Shown here one piece after another: positions 1-13,300 of a stretch of DNA of 64,000 bases. Below the pieces are notes generated by a model. That model was not told the DNA's origin, searched no databases, and worked only from the letters and a program-made list of their open reading frames with translations. Origin of the DNA: Hyperoplus lanceolatus. Its lineage: Eukaryota > Chordata > Actinopteri > Uranoscopiformes > Ammodytidae. How positions within the stretch are numbered: the first letter of the stretch is position 1; each line of letters starts with the position of its first letter. The translations under genes were made by a program, and so were the position numbers. The stretch is from positions 32,047,501 through 32,111,500 of the forward strand of contig CM049395.1 of the NCBI GenBank assembly GCA_026929865.2, given 5' to 3'.

Positions 1-959
1 TTCCAGAGCCAGAATTCTCTGAGTGTCCCTGGAGAGAGACCTGACAGAGAAAAGCCATAAGACAAGCTTCAAAGGACACACAGCGAGATTGCCTGTCTCT
101 CCTCCACCACATCATCCCCCCATCCTCCTACCTCATCTCACCCCCCTCTCTCTCTTCATTCATACATCAGATAGAGGGAGATGGAGGCACGCTACTAGGA
201 AGGCGGGCATGGGTACATTTGCAAGCAATTCCCTTGAGGGGCTGTTTAGGATTGCCTCCATTTGGATTTGACTGTCAATAGCCAAGGGGGCTCCTCTCCC
301 CAGACGGCCCCAGCCACTGTGGCCCGTATCTTTCTGATTTTTCCTCACCAGCTCTTGCCCCCAGGGGCGGCCTACATTGCAGCCGCGCTGTGTGCCATCT
401 GTGCCCGGTGGAAACCCAGGCTGGAGCCCTCCTTCTCTGGGTAATCTGCTCACCAGAAACCCCTTTGATCAGAGGGAACTCACCAGGCATGGCCACGGGG
501 AGGAGGCCTGCACTGGAGAAACCAGCAAGTCGCTTATGGTGAGAGGAGAGAGTTAGAGTTGAGTTTACATGGAGCTGTTATTATGTAAACTCAACATCAG
601 ACTTGAATCCCAGTTCACCACAGTCACTGAATCAACACCTTTGTCATATACAGTAAAGCTTTGACATTTTCGGACACTATATTTTTTCTACAAGACTCAC
701 AGTAAAGAGGTAGTGAGAAGGAGATATTCGTCCCAGAAATCACAACACTGAAGATTGTTGGCCAATTGAGACAAACGTTTGCTTCACCCTGCTCTGAATT
801 TTACCGAATTAAAACAATGTTTGATTCTTTAAGCCCATTGTTGCTATATAGATAACATAAATGATTGAGCTGCAGGTCAACATCATGAGCTAATGAGCCA
901 TTTAGATGACATGGAGAAGCATCTTCTGTATGTTGCATGGAATCTTCATCACAGTGCAA
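1..959. other. Upstream intergenic, no gene recognised
   Basis: Non-repetitive-looking sequence. Short open frames here overlap each other on both strands and match nothing I recognise. Confidence 0.6.
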
Positions 960-1325
960 CGTCGAAGCCGTGATAGTAAACATCAAAGATGGCTGCGGAT
1001 ATGTTGTGTGAGTTTGAAACTGCTTTGGCCTCGACCCTTTACGATTTGGAAGACGGCACTCAAATCTTTCATTAGCAAGTAAGTGGAATGTTCTGTTTTC
1101 CGACCACGGCAAAAGTTTAATTTAACAGTTTAACAGCTGTTCGCTAAACGAACAGGGCTCAATACGTCACCTTGTGCATCGCTCTGATTGGTTGTAGTGC
1201 TATCCAACTGCGTGCAGTGGCATTTGAAATGCACGAGTAGGAGCCGCCCCTTGAGTTGGAAATTACTATTGATAGTGGCCAGACCCTCTATCGTTCAAGA
1301 TATCAGGGTCTGGATTTCCAGGCTA
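960..1325. mobile_element. Partial hAT-type MITE, inverted relative to 6249-6810
   Basis: The sequence from ACGTCGAAGCCG to TTTCCAGGCTA is the reverse complement of about 6249-6620, with scattered substitutions (for example CGACCACGGC versus the other copy's GTCGGTCGGC). The terminal CCAGGCTA is present at the right end, but similarity stops abruptly near 960, so the other terminus and about 200 bp are missing. Confidence 0.8.
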
Positions 1326-1531
1326 TTGATGATGAGGAATAACAGAGAAATTGCAAACTTTAGACAGAAGTCCTTATTTTGATTAACATATAACAAACAC
1401 AATGCCAAGCAAGGAAATGTGTCAGGCAAGCATAATAAACTCTACACTCTAAAAAATATATTTTTGAAAAGTTGAAGTAATGCACTGTTTTCAATAAGTC
1501 TGACTCAGTTTTCTGCTTTAGCGATGGCAAT

Positions 1532-2481
1532 GTAGGGGAGAACGGGGTAAGTAGGCACACTTTTTACTCTAGTGAGAATTGCTCATCACCAAAACATCTG
1601 TCAATAGCCATTCCTACATTAAATTGAAGCTTAAGGTGTTGGCTTGAAATGTGTGTCTCTCTTTTTTCCAACTTATTGTAATGAAGAAGTAATTTACCAT
1701 CAAAGACACTCTGACACATTGTGACAACCAACCCCATCAAGGGGTCGGTTGTCACACACTATGGGGTTGTTTGTCACAATGTTATCTTAATGGGAATAAT
1801 CTTAAAAAGAAGGCAATGAGGCAGAACCAAATTTGAAAGTTTAATTGCATTGTCAAGTTGACAAATAGGCCTACATAACTTACTGTAGCCTTGGCAGCTG
1901 GTCTAGTTTGGGATGCACTGGGTTGTTTTGATTTTGTTGCCCTTTTTCTTTTGCTTGCTAGCTGCCTTTTCCTGCTCTATTCTTTCCTTCTCTGGGGTGT
2001 CAGTGAGGATACAGCTTGACAATTTCTTTCGTTATTGGGTTCCTTTTCTGGCTGCAGCCTTGAGATAACATGTGACAACCAACCCCCCCAAAAAATTTGA
2101 CGACCAACCCCAACCTGAATTTCTTGCTAGCATCAAGGCCAACAACCATCTGACAACTAATTAGCTTGCTAACAACAATCTAAACTATAGCTTACCCTTC
2201 ACACTTTCTGAGGGTAACAAGTGTTTTGTTATAAACCCATTGTGTAAAAGCCTAGAAGAAAAATACTGAGAAGCAAAATATTTTGAATTTGACATGAAAA
2301 ACACAAAACATCCTCTCACCTGAAATGCAGCTGTCTTCCTCCAAGGAAGTCTATGTATGTGACCTTTGATCCCAATTCTGGACCTTTTTTATATCAACAT
2401 TTCAGAGCTAGCGCGCTCTGGTAGCGAGATATAACGAATGTGACATCCAACCCATGTGACAAATTACCCCGTTCTCCCCTA
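1532..2481. mobile_element. 950-bp element with perfect 19-bp terminal inverted repeats
   Basis: GTAGGGGAGAACGGGGTAA at 1532-1550 is matched by its exact reverse complement at 2463-2481. Inside are repeated GTGACAACCAACCCC motifs, including a hairpin at about 1719-1755 (15-bp stem, 5-nt loop, one mismatch), and further copies near 2065-2115 and 2445. No long open frame and no clear target duplication, so the superfamily is not assigned. It is a non-autonomous DNA transposon by structure. Confidence 0.8.
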
Positions 2482-2528
2482 CTTTTGTGGATTACATCAA
2501 ATTGAAATTGTACTACATTGACCTATTA

Positions 2529-2817
2529 GGGCGGCAGTGGCGAAGTGGGTAGGGAGTTCGCCTCTGTAGTGCAGGGTCTGAGGTTCGATCCCCCGTCTCC
2601 CCGCCACATGTCGAAGTGTCCTTGGGTAAGACACTGAACCCCGAATTGCTCCCGATAGTTAGCTTAGCACCGTAGTGCTAAGCCTACCCTGCGTGGTAGC
2701 TGCTGCTATCGGTGTATGAATGTGTGTGTGACTGGGTGAATGTGTACAAAAACAATGTAAAGCGCTTTGAGTCTGTGATAAACGGAGATATAGCGCTATA
2801 CAAGTCCATTTACCTGA
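2529..2817 (+). mobile_element. tRNA-derived SINE, plus strand
   Basis: The tRNA-like head has a perfect RNA polymerase III A box TGGCGAAGTGGG (2538-2549) and B box GGTTCGATCCC (2582-2592) at tRNA spacing. A body follows with TCCTTGGGTAAGACACTGAACC, then GTAAAGCGCTTTGAGT and AGCGCTATACAAGTCCATTTACC at the 3' end, a tail common in fish genomes. Flanking ACATTGACCT (2516-2525) and ACATTGACTT (2818-2827) look like the target duplication. Confidence 0.85.
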
Positions 2818-3459
2818 CATTGACTTGCTTTTCTTATGCAAATGAAAGCGATCCAATTAGGTTTTCCTGTCTAACGCCCCCTTTCCTACAATGACTTGCA
2901 CTGGTCTAAACCTTTGTTATGTTGCTATTTGCACCCTCAGTGAAGGGGATGTTTCATTCCATTACCTCACTATGCATTTTGTTTAAATGAAATATCTCTT
3001 TGTGAACTAACAGTGATTTTGTTGGTTACAACAAAACGGTTTGTGGAACTCTTAAGCCAGATCCCTAGTTCAACTCAGGAGACAAATTACAAAAGAAATT
3101 AATCATTCCTTTGAACTTGATATATTGTAACAAGTGTCTTTAAGTAGCAAACAGAAGCTGCTGTCTATGTTTAGCATTTTAACAAATAGGGGACATAGTA
3201 CACTTATATAGGGTTGAAACACATCTGCCCAATGAAATATAACATCCCGTTTGCTCACGGTGCAAACAGCAACATAACAAACATTTAGTCCAGGTTCATC
3301 CCTTTTACATTAACAGTATAATCCTGTCAATTTTAGTGATAGTAAAATAATGTTAAATTAACAGTAATATAAAAGCAACCCTGCTGCCAGTTGATCAATG
3401 TTTTTTCACAGGGAAATTTCTAACAGTGAATGGGAAATATGTTGCTTGCCCGACTGCTA

Positions 3460-3788
3460 TACACTGAAATGTGTTACCAATTGCCTTAATTCAATTAAGT
3501 TGGTCCAACTATTTTCTTTTAGGTTCCATGGAGGCAATATTTTACTTTAGGATTAAACAAGAAATTGATTCAGAAAACACTGACATTTTAAGTTGTCGTC
3601 CCTTAATTATGAGTTGGATTAATGCAAACTTTTGATTTGAAAACAAACAAACTATTACGTTGATCTGACTTAAAACAATTGTGTAAGTGTAACTTACATT
3701 CTTTATTTCAATAAACTTAATTCAATTGTGTGTTACCAGTTGCCCTAATTCAATTAAGTTGGTTCAACTATTTTCTTTTTAGAGTGTA
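3460..3788. repeat. Probable MITE containing a 53-bp direct repeat
   Basis: TACACTG at 3460 and AGAGTGTA at 3788 form short inverted ends. Inside, the 53-bp segment beginning GTGTTACCAATTGCC (3471) recurs at 3730-3782 with a few changes. The 'TACACTCTAAAAA' terminus is frequent in fish, and a similar motif occurs alone at 1443-1456. Confidence 0.45.
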
Positions 3789-5644
3789 CTTAGTGACTCT
3801 CAAAAACATGTTTTACATCTTCACATGTCAACGTGTCAACGTATCAATGTCTCCTTCGTGTTCCTATTGTGTGACAAAGACATCTGCAGGGTTATCAGCA
3901 GCTCAGTTTGGGTGGCAGAGAGCTTTTTGCAGCATTGTCACAGTCTCTCTCTCATCAGCCTCTTCTCTCTGCCATCATGTTGTTGAAGATAATCAGAGGA
4001 CTGCAGAGCATTTGGTGAGAGGAGAGCAGAGGAGAGGAGGCGGTGCAAATGCCAAAATGCTGCATGTCATTTTCTCTCTCACAGCCTTTTGATGCATCCC
4101 ACATTTTCTCTTCCAAGGGAACTGTGCATAGGGAAAGGAGATCCAGGCTTGGGTTTGCTTAACACTCAAAGGGAAATATTCATTAAGTCTTCCCCGGGAA
4201 ATAGAGAGGCTGAGAGGGATGAAGAGAAGAGAGAGAGACGGCTACACAGTGAGAGATATAGGAGGAAAGGAAATGAAGTCTGTGGTTCTCTTATATGTGA
4301 GTGCTGATTTGCCTGCCCATTCCTCAGTAACCAAACATGATGAGAGAACATCAGTATGCTGGCAAATTTGGCCATATTACGGAGCAGCAGACAACATTAG
4401 GGGGCATGGTGATACTGTATCTGGGCTGACTGGGTACATTAGTTTGTAAGTAATGCACGCCCAGAGTAGACACAAGTTTTCCAGCGATATAATATGAGAA
4501 CCAAATGAGAGTTGTAATCACTGTGCGGACCGAATAAGGGGACATGCATCACCATCACCAATGGATGCCTCCGATTTACAATCACTCATTCTGACAAATG
4601 TAGAATAATTAATTAATATGGAAGTCTCCCCTCTGTTCTTCATACAATTGGGTCTCTGTGACTTTTTAAAATGGATGCAGTGGAAGCAGTTTATTTGGAA
4701 TTAAATTGGGGCATTTTGAGGTTATTCCTCACAGTGACCTGTGACATAGGAAAGTAGTCTGTCTCTATATGAGAAAACCTAAAAGGGACCTAGCTGAGGT
4801 TGACCATAAGTCCAAACCGTGCAACATTTGTGAAGGTTTGAACTGGACTCACGATGAGTTTTCATTATGTATTTAGTCAAAACAAAGATTGTTTTCCTGC
4901 CTTCCAATGCACTCCATTGCATGATGGGCTCTCCTTCAGTATTCTTCTAGCCCTGAATAGGAGCATGTGAGTAAAAAAAACGGAATCATGTTCGTTTTCG
5001 ATCACTGTTCCAGAACAAATGGCTTTTTGTCTCTGGTCTGTTGAGGAAGTCACTTCAACACAATGGCCAAGGACACCAGACTGTGAGGGGAGGATTGACG
5101 GATCAACTTCTTTTTTTCTCCACAGCACACGATCACCTTGAAAACATGAATCATTGACAAAGTGATTGTCCTCCGCTTTTTAAACAATGACGCGGATGGA
5201 GTGTCACTACACTATCATCCCCAGTTCCTTGGAGGGAACAAAACGGACAGGGCTCAATATCAAAATACTGCGCGGAACCTTTCTCTGTTAGAGTAGGAAG
5301 AAAATTGGTGACCCTCAAATGTCTCAGAAGACGAGCTGGTCACCTCTTGGGAGCTGCTGTCCGGTCCCACCGTCTCACATCACCTCCATCGATACGTTTT
5401 CCCCGATGGCCATCACAGTCAGTGACCCCTAAGCCACTCCGCAATCTCTCCAATGCCACCCCTTCTCCCCAGCCCCCTAAATCCCATCCACATCATCCTT
5501 CAATCTTCATCCTCCTGCTCCCCCGGCTTATCGATTTTCTATTTTCCCTATTTCTACCTCTCCCCTGTCGTCCAGCTCTCTCCATCTTCTCAAACACACT
5601 TCCTTAAATTAAGCCTGTCCCTGAATTTTTTTTAATTCCTTTTT

Positions 5645-5648
<4 letters not shown>

Positions 5649-5700
<52 letters not shown>
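5649..5700 (+). repeat. (CT)n microsatellite
   Basis: Uninterrupted CT dinucleotides within a broader pyrimidine-rich zone (5450-5720). Confidence 0.95.
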
Positions 5701-5701
<1 letters not shown>

Positions 5702-6248
5702 TCACTCTCTTATTCTATCTGGTCAGAGTTTCTCCTCTTTGACAAGGTCGAAGCCCCAGCAGTGCTCGAAGCTGCTTAAGGGTTGGTAAATGGAGATGTA
5801 ATGTAATAGAGTGGTTGGGTAATGGAATCTATGAGGGCTGGGTTTGATCTTGTTAGAGAGGGCCGGACCCTGGAAAGGCTCCATCGGGATCCAGAGGCAT
5901 CAGCAGCCGGATCGGGGCTTTGTTCAAGACTTTCACACCAAAGATGTATAGAGAAGATATTTAAGGTATCAAATTTTTATTTATTTATCAATGATCAGGA
6001 ATGTATACCTTGCTATGGCGTGATATTTGTTTGAGGAACTTAAACCAAGGACAAAACACTTTATTGAAGGTAGCTTCAAACCCATTCAGGCTAATGGTTT
6101 ATTCAAACATTTGGTCTAGGGCCTAGGCCTTTCTTATTTTCATGTGCATACTGCAAGTTTGAGTTGGGGTCAAACATCAAACAAAAACACTACATTAAAA
6201 ACATTTACTTTCAGTATCAAAATTACAATGATAGATTCACTGTAACAG

Positions 6249-6810
6249 TAGCCTGGAAATCCATACCCTGATATCTTGAACGATAGAGGGTCTGGCCACG
6301 ATCAATAGTAATTTCCAACTCAACGGGCGGCTCCTACTCGTGCATTTCAAATGCCACTGCACGCAGTTGGATAGCACTACAACCAATCAAAGCGATGCAC
6401 AAGGTGACATAAGCCCCGTTCGTTTAGCGAACAGCTGTTAAACTGTTAAATTAAACGTTTGCCGTTGTCGGTCGGCAAAACAGAACATTCCACTTACTTG
6501 CTAATGAAAGATTTGAGTGCCGTCTTCCAAATCGTAAAGGGTCGAGGCCAAAGCAGTCTCAAACTCACACAACATATCCGCAGCTATCTTTGATGTTTAC
6601 TATCACGGCTTCGACGTCGCATGCACGTCACTGTCGTCATCAGTACCATATAAAGGGCTCTGGTGCGCCCATATTAGATAGAACCAATTGAAACGTGAGA
6701 CCCAGCTTTCTGGTCTTCTTGATAAAGCTTCAACGGAGCCTGGCCAGACCAACAGGCGCAGTAAATTTAATTTGCAAGCGCCTAGTGGCAGGTCTGGGAA
6801 TGCCAGGCTA
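6249..6810. mobile_element. hAT-type MITE (TAGCCTGG termini), 562 bp, complete
   Basis: It starts TAGCCTGGAAATCC and ends AATGCCAGGCTA. An 8-bp duplication CTGTAACA flanks it at 6240-6247 and 6811-6818, again with one extra base (G6248) at the left end, exactly as in the element at 29252. Its first ~360 bp are an inverted, closely similar copy of 960-1325. Confidence 0.85.
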
Positions 6811-7096
6811 CTGTAACACAACACTGACAACGGTTTGTGTCAAATATGGTTCAAATGTAGTTAAGTTGAAATGTACTGAGGTAGGATCATTTACATACAA
6901 ATTAAAAGTTTAAACAGTATAATAACAGTAAATGTTATATGATAATCATGTCAATATGATAAATGAATATTTTATCAGCCTGCCAACTTTTTGATAATGT
7001 GTTGCATATACTTAAAGAGACTACGAAGAACAGTAGACATTTTTACAAGACAGGCTTTCCTATGATGATCAATGACATGTAACAGCAAACAAGACT

Positions 7097-7284
7097 TAGC
7101 CTGTGCGCCTAGTGAGACCAGCCTTATCTCACAAGCTTATTTGTCCAGGAGGGGCTGGGCAAAAAATTACGTAGCAAATCAGGGCCTAGGTCCTGACCTA
7201 ACGTTTTTCCCCTAGTGGAAAGCAACTTCTGATTGGTTCATGTTGTCGTTGACATTCTGAGATATGGCTGGTAACCCAAGGCTA
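7097..7284. mobile_element. Probable small hAT-like MITE, 188 bp
   Basis: The ends TAGCCTGTG and CCAAGGCTA are inverted, and just inside them ACCAGCCTTATCTCA (7118-7132) pairs with the reverse complement near 7257-7271 (ACCAGCCATATCTCA). Termini resemble the TAGCCTGG elements nearby. No clean target duplication was found. Confidence 0.55.
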
Positions 7285-8998
7285 GTTTGACTACATGAAC
7301 TTGGATCTTAAATACATTTCATTACAAATCTTTTTACAAAAAATGTATTAATTTTTTGTTTATAAATATCCATTTGATTTACCTGACCTTCTGGAAGACA
7401 CTGGAAGTGCTTTGAAAGCTGCTAGTTTTGGCCATGGTCTATTATCTTCAGTTAATTCCTTAGTCAAATTAAGGTTAACTGTAACACAAAAAATTCAATT
7501 ACAGTTGACCAAAGACTGAAAACTTAAGTATTTTCTAATGTTTTGAATACATTATAAAGGAAATATCGTGCCTTGACATGTTGGAAAAACGTTGTCAAGG
7601 CTGTTTTTGATTAAACCCAACTTGTTAAGATAAAGAAGCAGCAGGTTGCTTCAATGACCTTCTGTCTTTAACAAAAGAGAGTTTTGGGTTACCGGTACCT
7701 CTTGTATTTCTCCGCCCCTCCCCGGCCATGTAGCCTTGTTAAGCTTGTGTCCAGGATGGATCGCTGCTAGTTCCACTGTCCCATCAGTGGTGACCTTCAG
7801 TGGGACTCTGATGCAGTGGGATATCTCCCAGCTTGGCAGCACCAGACGGGCCACCGCTAAGGCAAGGACACAACCGCTGTGGATCTATCACCCAAACAAA
7901 CGGCCACTTCCTCAAGGAGCAGTGCAGGAATACATCAAACTGCAACGCATCAGCAGGTCACTGCAGCAGGTGTCCTCCTGCCCACTGAGTATTTCCTCTC
8001 ACAGGAACAAAAGCTTGGCAATAGAAACGTTTTTGAAATACCTAAGACTGTGTTTAGCCTATGGAAAGGATTAGGCATAGGAGAAATAGAGCTATAGCTT
8101 ACAACAAAAATTAACTCTGGTGGAACATTTTTTTTTTAACTTAGCCTACCTAAACCTGAAACTTAAATTTAATACCAAAATCTAAACCAGATCTGTTAAA
8201 CTGTATTAAATTTCACCAATTACCAAACCAATCTTTGAAAATGTATTGCTGACGGTGGCCAAATGTTAAGAAAACTGCTTATTAACAGTTAGGCTATGTC
8301 GGCAGGCAGTAGACGTGCTAGTGGCATGCTAGTTTGATAGCTCAGCCTCCACCAAGCCAGGATCATAAACAGGCCTCAATCCCTGACTTTTCTGAAACCA
8401 GTCCTTGCGTTTTCTCAGCTAGCCTCACAGCTTTTCGGTCCAACCAACCGGCATTTATAAACTTCCCTTGACGCCTCGTATGATTAATGATGGTTAACAA
8501 AATTGAATTAAGGTTTAGAAAAGACATGGCTGCAGCAGGAGGGGCAGTCAGAGGGGAGGGAGGGGGTTGAAGGTAGCAAGTGCGGTAAATAACTTCTTTA
8601 GAGGAAATATACAGCAGCCCCTCCCCTGTGCCCTCTCCGCCATGCCAAGTAATTACTCGCCCCGGCCTCCTGTAATAATTCCTATTACAAGCAGAACGGA
8701 AGAGTCGGTAACTCAGTGCACAGGACAAGGTGAAGGCAAGGCCACAGAACAGCGGATCAATATTTCATTTACTCACCCTGCTTCACCATCTCGGGCCTGG
8801 ATCAAAATCCCCCAATAGAGGTGGAGAGGGGGAGAGAGAGAGAGAAAGAGGGAGAAAAGGAGAAAGAGGGAAGGTAGAAGAAAAGAAAAGAAACAAGGTC
8901 CATTGAAAACAACGACACAAGGCCTCTAATTTCCTCTGGGTTTTGGGAGGAGGAGGGAGCGAAGCGCAGACTCTGGAGATGGTGCACGTGGAGGTCAG

Positions 8999-9032
<34 letters not shown>
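8999..9032 (+). repeat. (GT)n microsatellite
   Basis: Pure GT run following a purine-rich stretch (8820-8900). Confidence 0.95.
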
Positions 9033-9033
<1 letters not shown>

Positions 9034-10291
9034 GTACGTGATTGGATTTGTTCGTGCACATATATAGAGATGCTACCACAAGGTCGTCAATCACACAATC
9101 ATCAGAGAAAAGAAAAAAGGAGAAGAAAGGGAATACCGCTCACTGTCGCTCTCTAAAGAACACTCTTTCATCCTTGTGCTTGAATTTCTGAAGCAATTCT
9201 TTTTTGCTGATTTGATTAGCATTCAGATAAAAAGGTTGAGACCTGCTTGTGTAAAAGTATTTCAAACCTTGGGAAAGTTCTGTGTGTTTCCAGTTGCATA
9301 TATTTCCAGTTTACAGCTGTCTTTCTATCGGGAAGGCGAGTCCAAAACTCCTTAACCCATAAACAACAACCAAGGCACCCAATAAAGCTCTGATTTCTGC
9401 AGAAAACAGGCTGCAATGCTGATGCAAACTTCAGTTCGTATTCACTGAACCAGAGTGTCCGTGAGTGTCTCATACTCCTGTGAGAGCGGGTTGGTTCGCT
9501 ATTGATTATCACTGACTGGGGGGTCATTGTGGTGGCAAGCTGTGCATTAGTTTATTCCAACAGATTAACCTACTCTTCAGGCCTGCTCCACTTTTCCAGA
9601 AAGACAATCTGAAACATTATTGGAAAGGGTTGGGGTTAGACCACATCCTTATCCCATACATTTTCCTTTAAGTACTTTTAAAGCGTCCATAATCAATATT
9701 TTTATATCAACAATTGCATATGTGTAACGTGAATGTGTCGCTCATAGATAGTAGTGCTTTAAAACACTGCAGACATTTGTGTCTGTGTTTAAAAGTCTGA
9801 TCTGAGAAAACAAATTCAGACTGGCGCTTCATGCCCTTCAGTGCGACCACAGCGGTGTAAACAGCCTGCGGACTGACTCGCTGCCTCTCCAAAAACCAGA
9901 GCAAGCTGACAGAGCTTTGGATCAATAAGCTGGAACACTCCTGACTTCCCCAGGTCTTCTCTCGCAATCGTTTCAGTCCTGTCCGAACCACAAAGGTCAG
10001 ATCACCTGAGTGGAGGAGAGAGAGAAAGAGAAAGAGAGAGACAGAGAGAGAGAGAGAGAGGCATTAAAGACTGGGGCGAGTTATGGGGTTTGGGGGCGAA
10101 GAAGGTGGAGGAGTGAATTTAATAAATAACAAATTCCCCTCAGCTCCACGGAGCCATGCTTTGTGTTTAATTGCGCCGTATTGATTTTTCTCTATCCCTT
10201 TCTTTTCGTTCTTTGGTCAGGCATTGCTCTCATTTTGGAACAATCAGGTGGCCAAGGTGGACCTCCGAGTCGAATGTCATTTATTCTCCCC

Positions 10292-10326
10292 CCTCCTCCT
10301 CCTCCTCCTCCTCCTCTTCCTCCTCC
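10292..10326 (+). repeat. (CTC)n trinucleotide repeat
   Basis: About 11 CTC units; the only substantial trinucleotide repeat in the window. Confidence 0.9.
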
Positions 10327-13300
10327 TTGTTCACCCTCTCACTCTCCCCCGTTCTACCTCATCCTGCCTTTTGTGCTGCACACTTTCTTTGGCTCTCAGA
10401 TGTCAAGGTTATCTTATGACTTTAAACACTTTCTGACTGTTAGTGAGAGATTTTGATAAATACTACAGATTGCATCCACAGCCATAAAAGGTATTTTTAC
10501 TCGCAGGCACTTTATAATTCTTCATACCTGTGAAGACGTATATGGAGCAGAGAAATAATAAGGCCATTGGATGCATTGGATCTCAAGATCTATGGAAAGC
10601 ATTTACACAGAGGCCGTGTGGTGTGGAAATTGAAAGCCCTCACTGTTAACAATGAAAAAACCCTGTTAAACTACAGCAGCTTGAACCTTTGTCTCACAGA
10701 CGAGTCACTTAACACAAAGGGAGTCTTTAATTACATCTTGTACAGCACTCGAGCTCAAGTTCTCCAAGTGTTTATTATTATAATGTCCTTGTCCTTTCCC
10801 TCTCTTAAGCATTATCATTCATGTTAATCAAATTGTCAAAAAGTTTGAAAAAAAACTTTTAAAAAAAGGGAGAAACACCAAACAATGTGATAATCCATCA
10901 AGAAAAAGAACAATAAATCTCCCGTGATCTAAATCGATGTGTCAGCAGCCCTCACCTTTTAAATAGTAGCGTGTGGTAAATTATGTGTTTTGAACCGACG
11001 GGGGTTCAAGTTAAATGCCATGAATAAAGCTGTTGCGCAACCTCTGGTACGATGTTTCAGATGGAAAATCACACATGTCAACAGTGCCACCACACTGCCT
11101 TGAGCCCTGTCTGTGGACGGAGGTGTATATTTTCACCTAAAAGGAAAGCAATTTGCAGGGATCCTCCCCTTTAAAAGCTGACTTTACATTTCCTACCATT
11201 ATGAGCACAAAGTGCTCTATTATAGAATGAGTGGCAATTAAGCACATGTGAAAATGTCAGATGAATTACTGCACGCCGAGGTGCACCTGCTGACATGCAG
11301 TCACCATCACTCCCTAGCCCACTCCCCACTACCCAACCACATCATCTCCTCATCTCTCCAACTCCCTGAAGAGGAAACTTTTTGGACTCATTCAAAGGAA
11401 TGCAAACATACACGTGACTACTATGGCTGTATATTTTCTTTAGAAGAAGCAATATCGCAGTATTAAATACTCAAATCAAAGTCCTTGAGAAATTACATTA
11501 GTGGTTTTTCATACTGATACTGAAGTGGGTTGAAATTGGAGCTAATTTGACCTATTTTATTAAATGTTGGTGAGTTCAAAGACCCTGCACCCACCTTTTT
11601 TCATTTACTTTCGTCAATACTGTATTTCACACAGTTTGAGTGTTTTTAAAGAATGCTTGACAACTTGTGCGTTATTATAAGTGGAGTGTTGTAGACATAA
11701 TCTATGCATCACTTTCTATCAGAGTTGATGTAAGAACAAGTTTTTTCCCTCTAATGTACTGGATTTGAATTATAAAGAATAAAAAAAATGTACGTACTTG
11801 ATTTTTTGGACTCATTCTTACATGATGTTATTAGCATCACTGTCCCAGGTTCAAACTAGCGTCATAGGCTATTGAAGCTCTTTTACCTCCATCGTATTTA
11901 AAAGGAGTCAGACACCTCAAAAACTAGCACAAATAAACTTAAACGGTTCCATTTAGAGACTGTTGCATTTAAGAGCTACAGAGACACTTTGGACTGAAAC
12001 ACTTTTGTTGCTCTGGGTGATGTGATTGAGTGACAGGTCTCAGGGTTTATCCTCTCATCTTCACAGTAACAAATTACAAATCTGCTGTGAGGGGAAAACT
12101 CATATGGACACAGGCGTCCCTCTGACACTGTGGCAAAGTTTTCCAACATTAGCAACAGGAACCAAGTGCAGTATAAAAGTGTGGAATGTGGATTCATTCT
12201 GCTGCAGAGACTGGCTGCTGTTCTCCTGCTCTGATCAGACCTCAGCTCCCTGTGTGCTGCAGAATCCTTTGTTCAGAGGATACATCATGTAACATTGGTC
12301 AAGTTCACATGTGCATGATATTTTGACTGTTGTCATACTGCATGTTTACATGACAGTATGACAGTTTGTTGAATGACACACAGTAAGAATTTAAAGAGCA
12401 CAAACTTTTGTCAAGGCTGCACAAAAATGTCTAAATTAATGTTGCGTCTGGCTAATAGGACAGAACCAGAAACAGATAGAAACCTTTGTAGAGGTAATAT
12501 TTATATTCATCTGCCATTATATTTGAATGAATTAGTGAAAGGTAATCCTGTTACAGTTGTGCGTAAGGTTGAGTGAAATAAGGGAAAACCGACAAATAGT
12601 AATCCTAAAACCCACACACACTCTCACACTGTGTGCTACCATATATCAACATTCCTAAAAATAGGCGATGCCTTCATCCGTGCCCCCTTACCTCATACTA
12701 AGTCACTAATCATCATCGACAGATTTCCAATGCAATCCCCCCGAGGTCACGCCTCTTTAATTATCCAAACAGGTCAAAGGTTGCAGACACTTATCATGTG
12801 GTGAGGGGTCAGAGGGCAGCCTGCAGGGTCACAGGGATCAAGGCAGTAGCAGGGCAGAAGATCCTGCTGCTGTTCAAGACCCAGACGTCATTAGAGTTGG
12901 CCGTCAGGGAGGTGATCACTGGATGTGGCCAGCCCTGCAAGGCCTAATGGGTAATTCAAGGCAGATGGTGGGTGTATCTATTGAGAAAATTAAACTTTGA
13001 TGAGGAATATCTATATGAAAAGGAACTGTGAGAAAGTATTCCACAGCACGGATCACTTTGCTCCGTGCATGTTTTGATTGATGGTAAGAACCTGTTGAAA
13101 TATGTAAAAATGTCCCTCTCATAATTAATTCATAGCTATAAGTAATAATATGTATAATATGTGTATAAAAGTTAACTTTGTTCATGTAATATCACACCAA
13201 GTTATTACATTGGTCTTCATCAGTTAATTTAACAGATTTTAATTTAACTGAATTATTACATTATTCAGACAATTATTGAATAACATTACGTGTTTTCCTA

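Larger units (their letters stand above)
2818..6239. other. Intergenic stretch, no gene recognised
   Basis: AT-rich unique-looking DNA apart from the probable MITE at 3460-3788, a pyrimidine-rich zone at 5450-5720 and the (CT)n there. No splice-flanked exon-like open frame. Confidence 0.6.

Noticed and set aside
2529..2605. Possible tRNA gene
   Set aside because: A and B boxes are good, but a SINE body, a SINE-type 3' tail and a flanking duplication follow, and the acceptor stem is not closed.
7736..8097. 112-codon open frame in a non-repetitive stretch
   Set aside because: No recognisable family, no splice-site pair framing it, and competing frames on both strands. It could be an exon of an upstream gene, but nothing supports that here.
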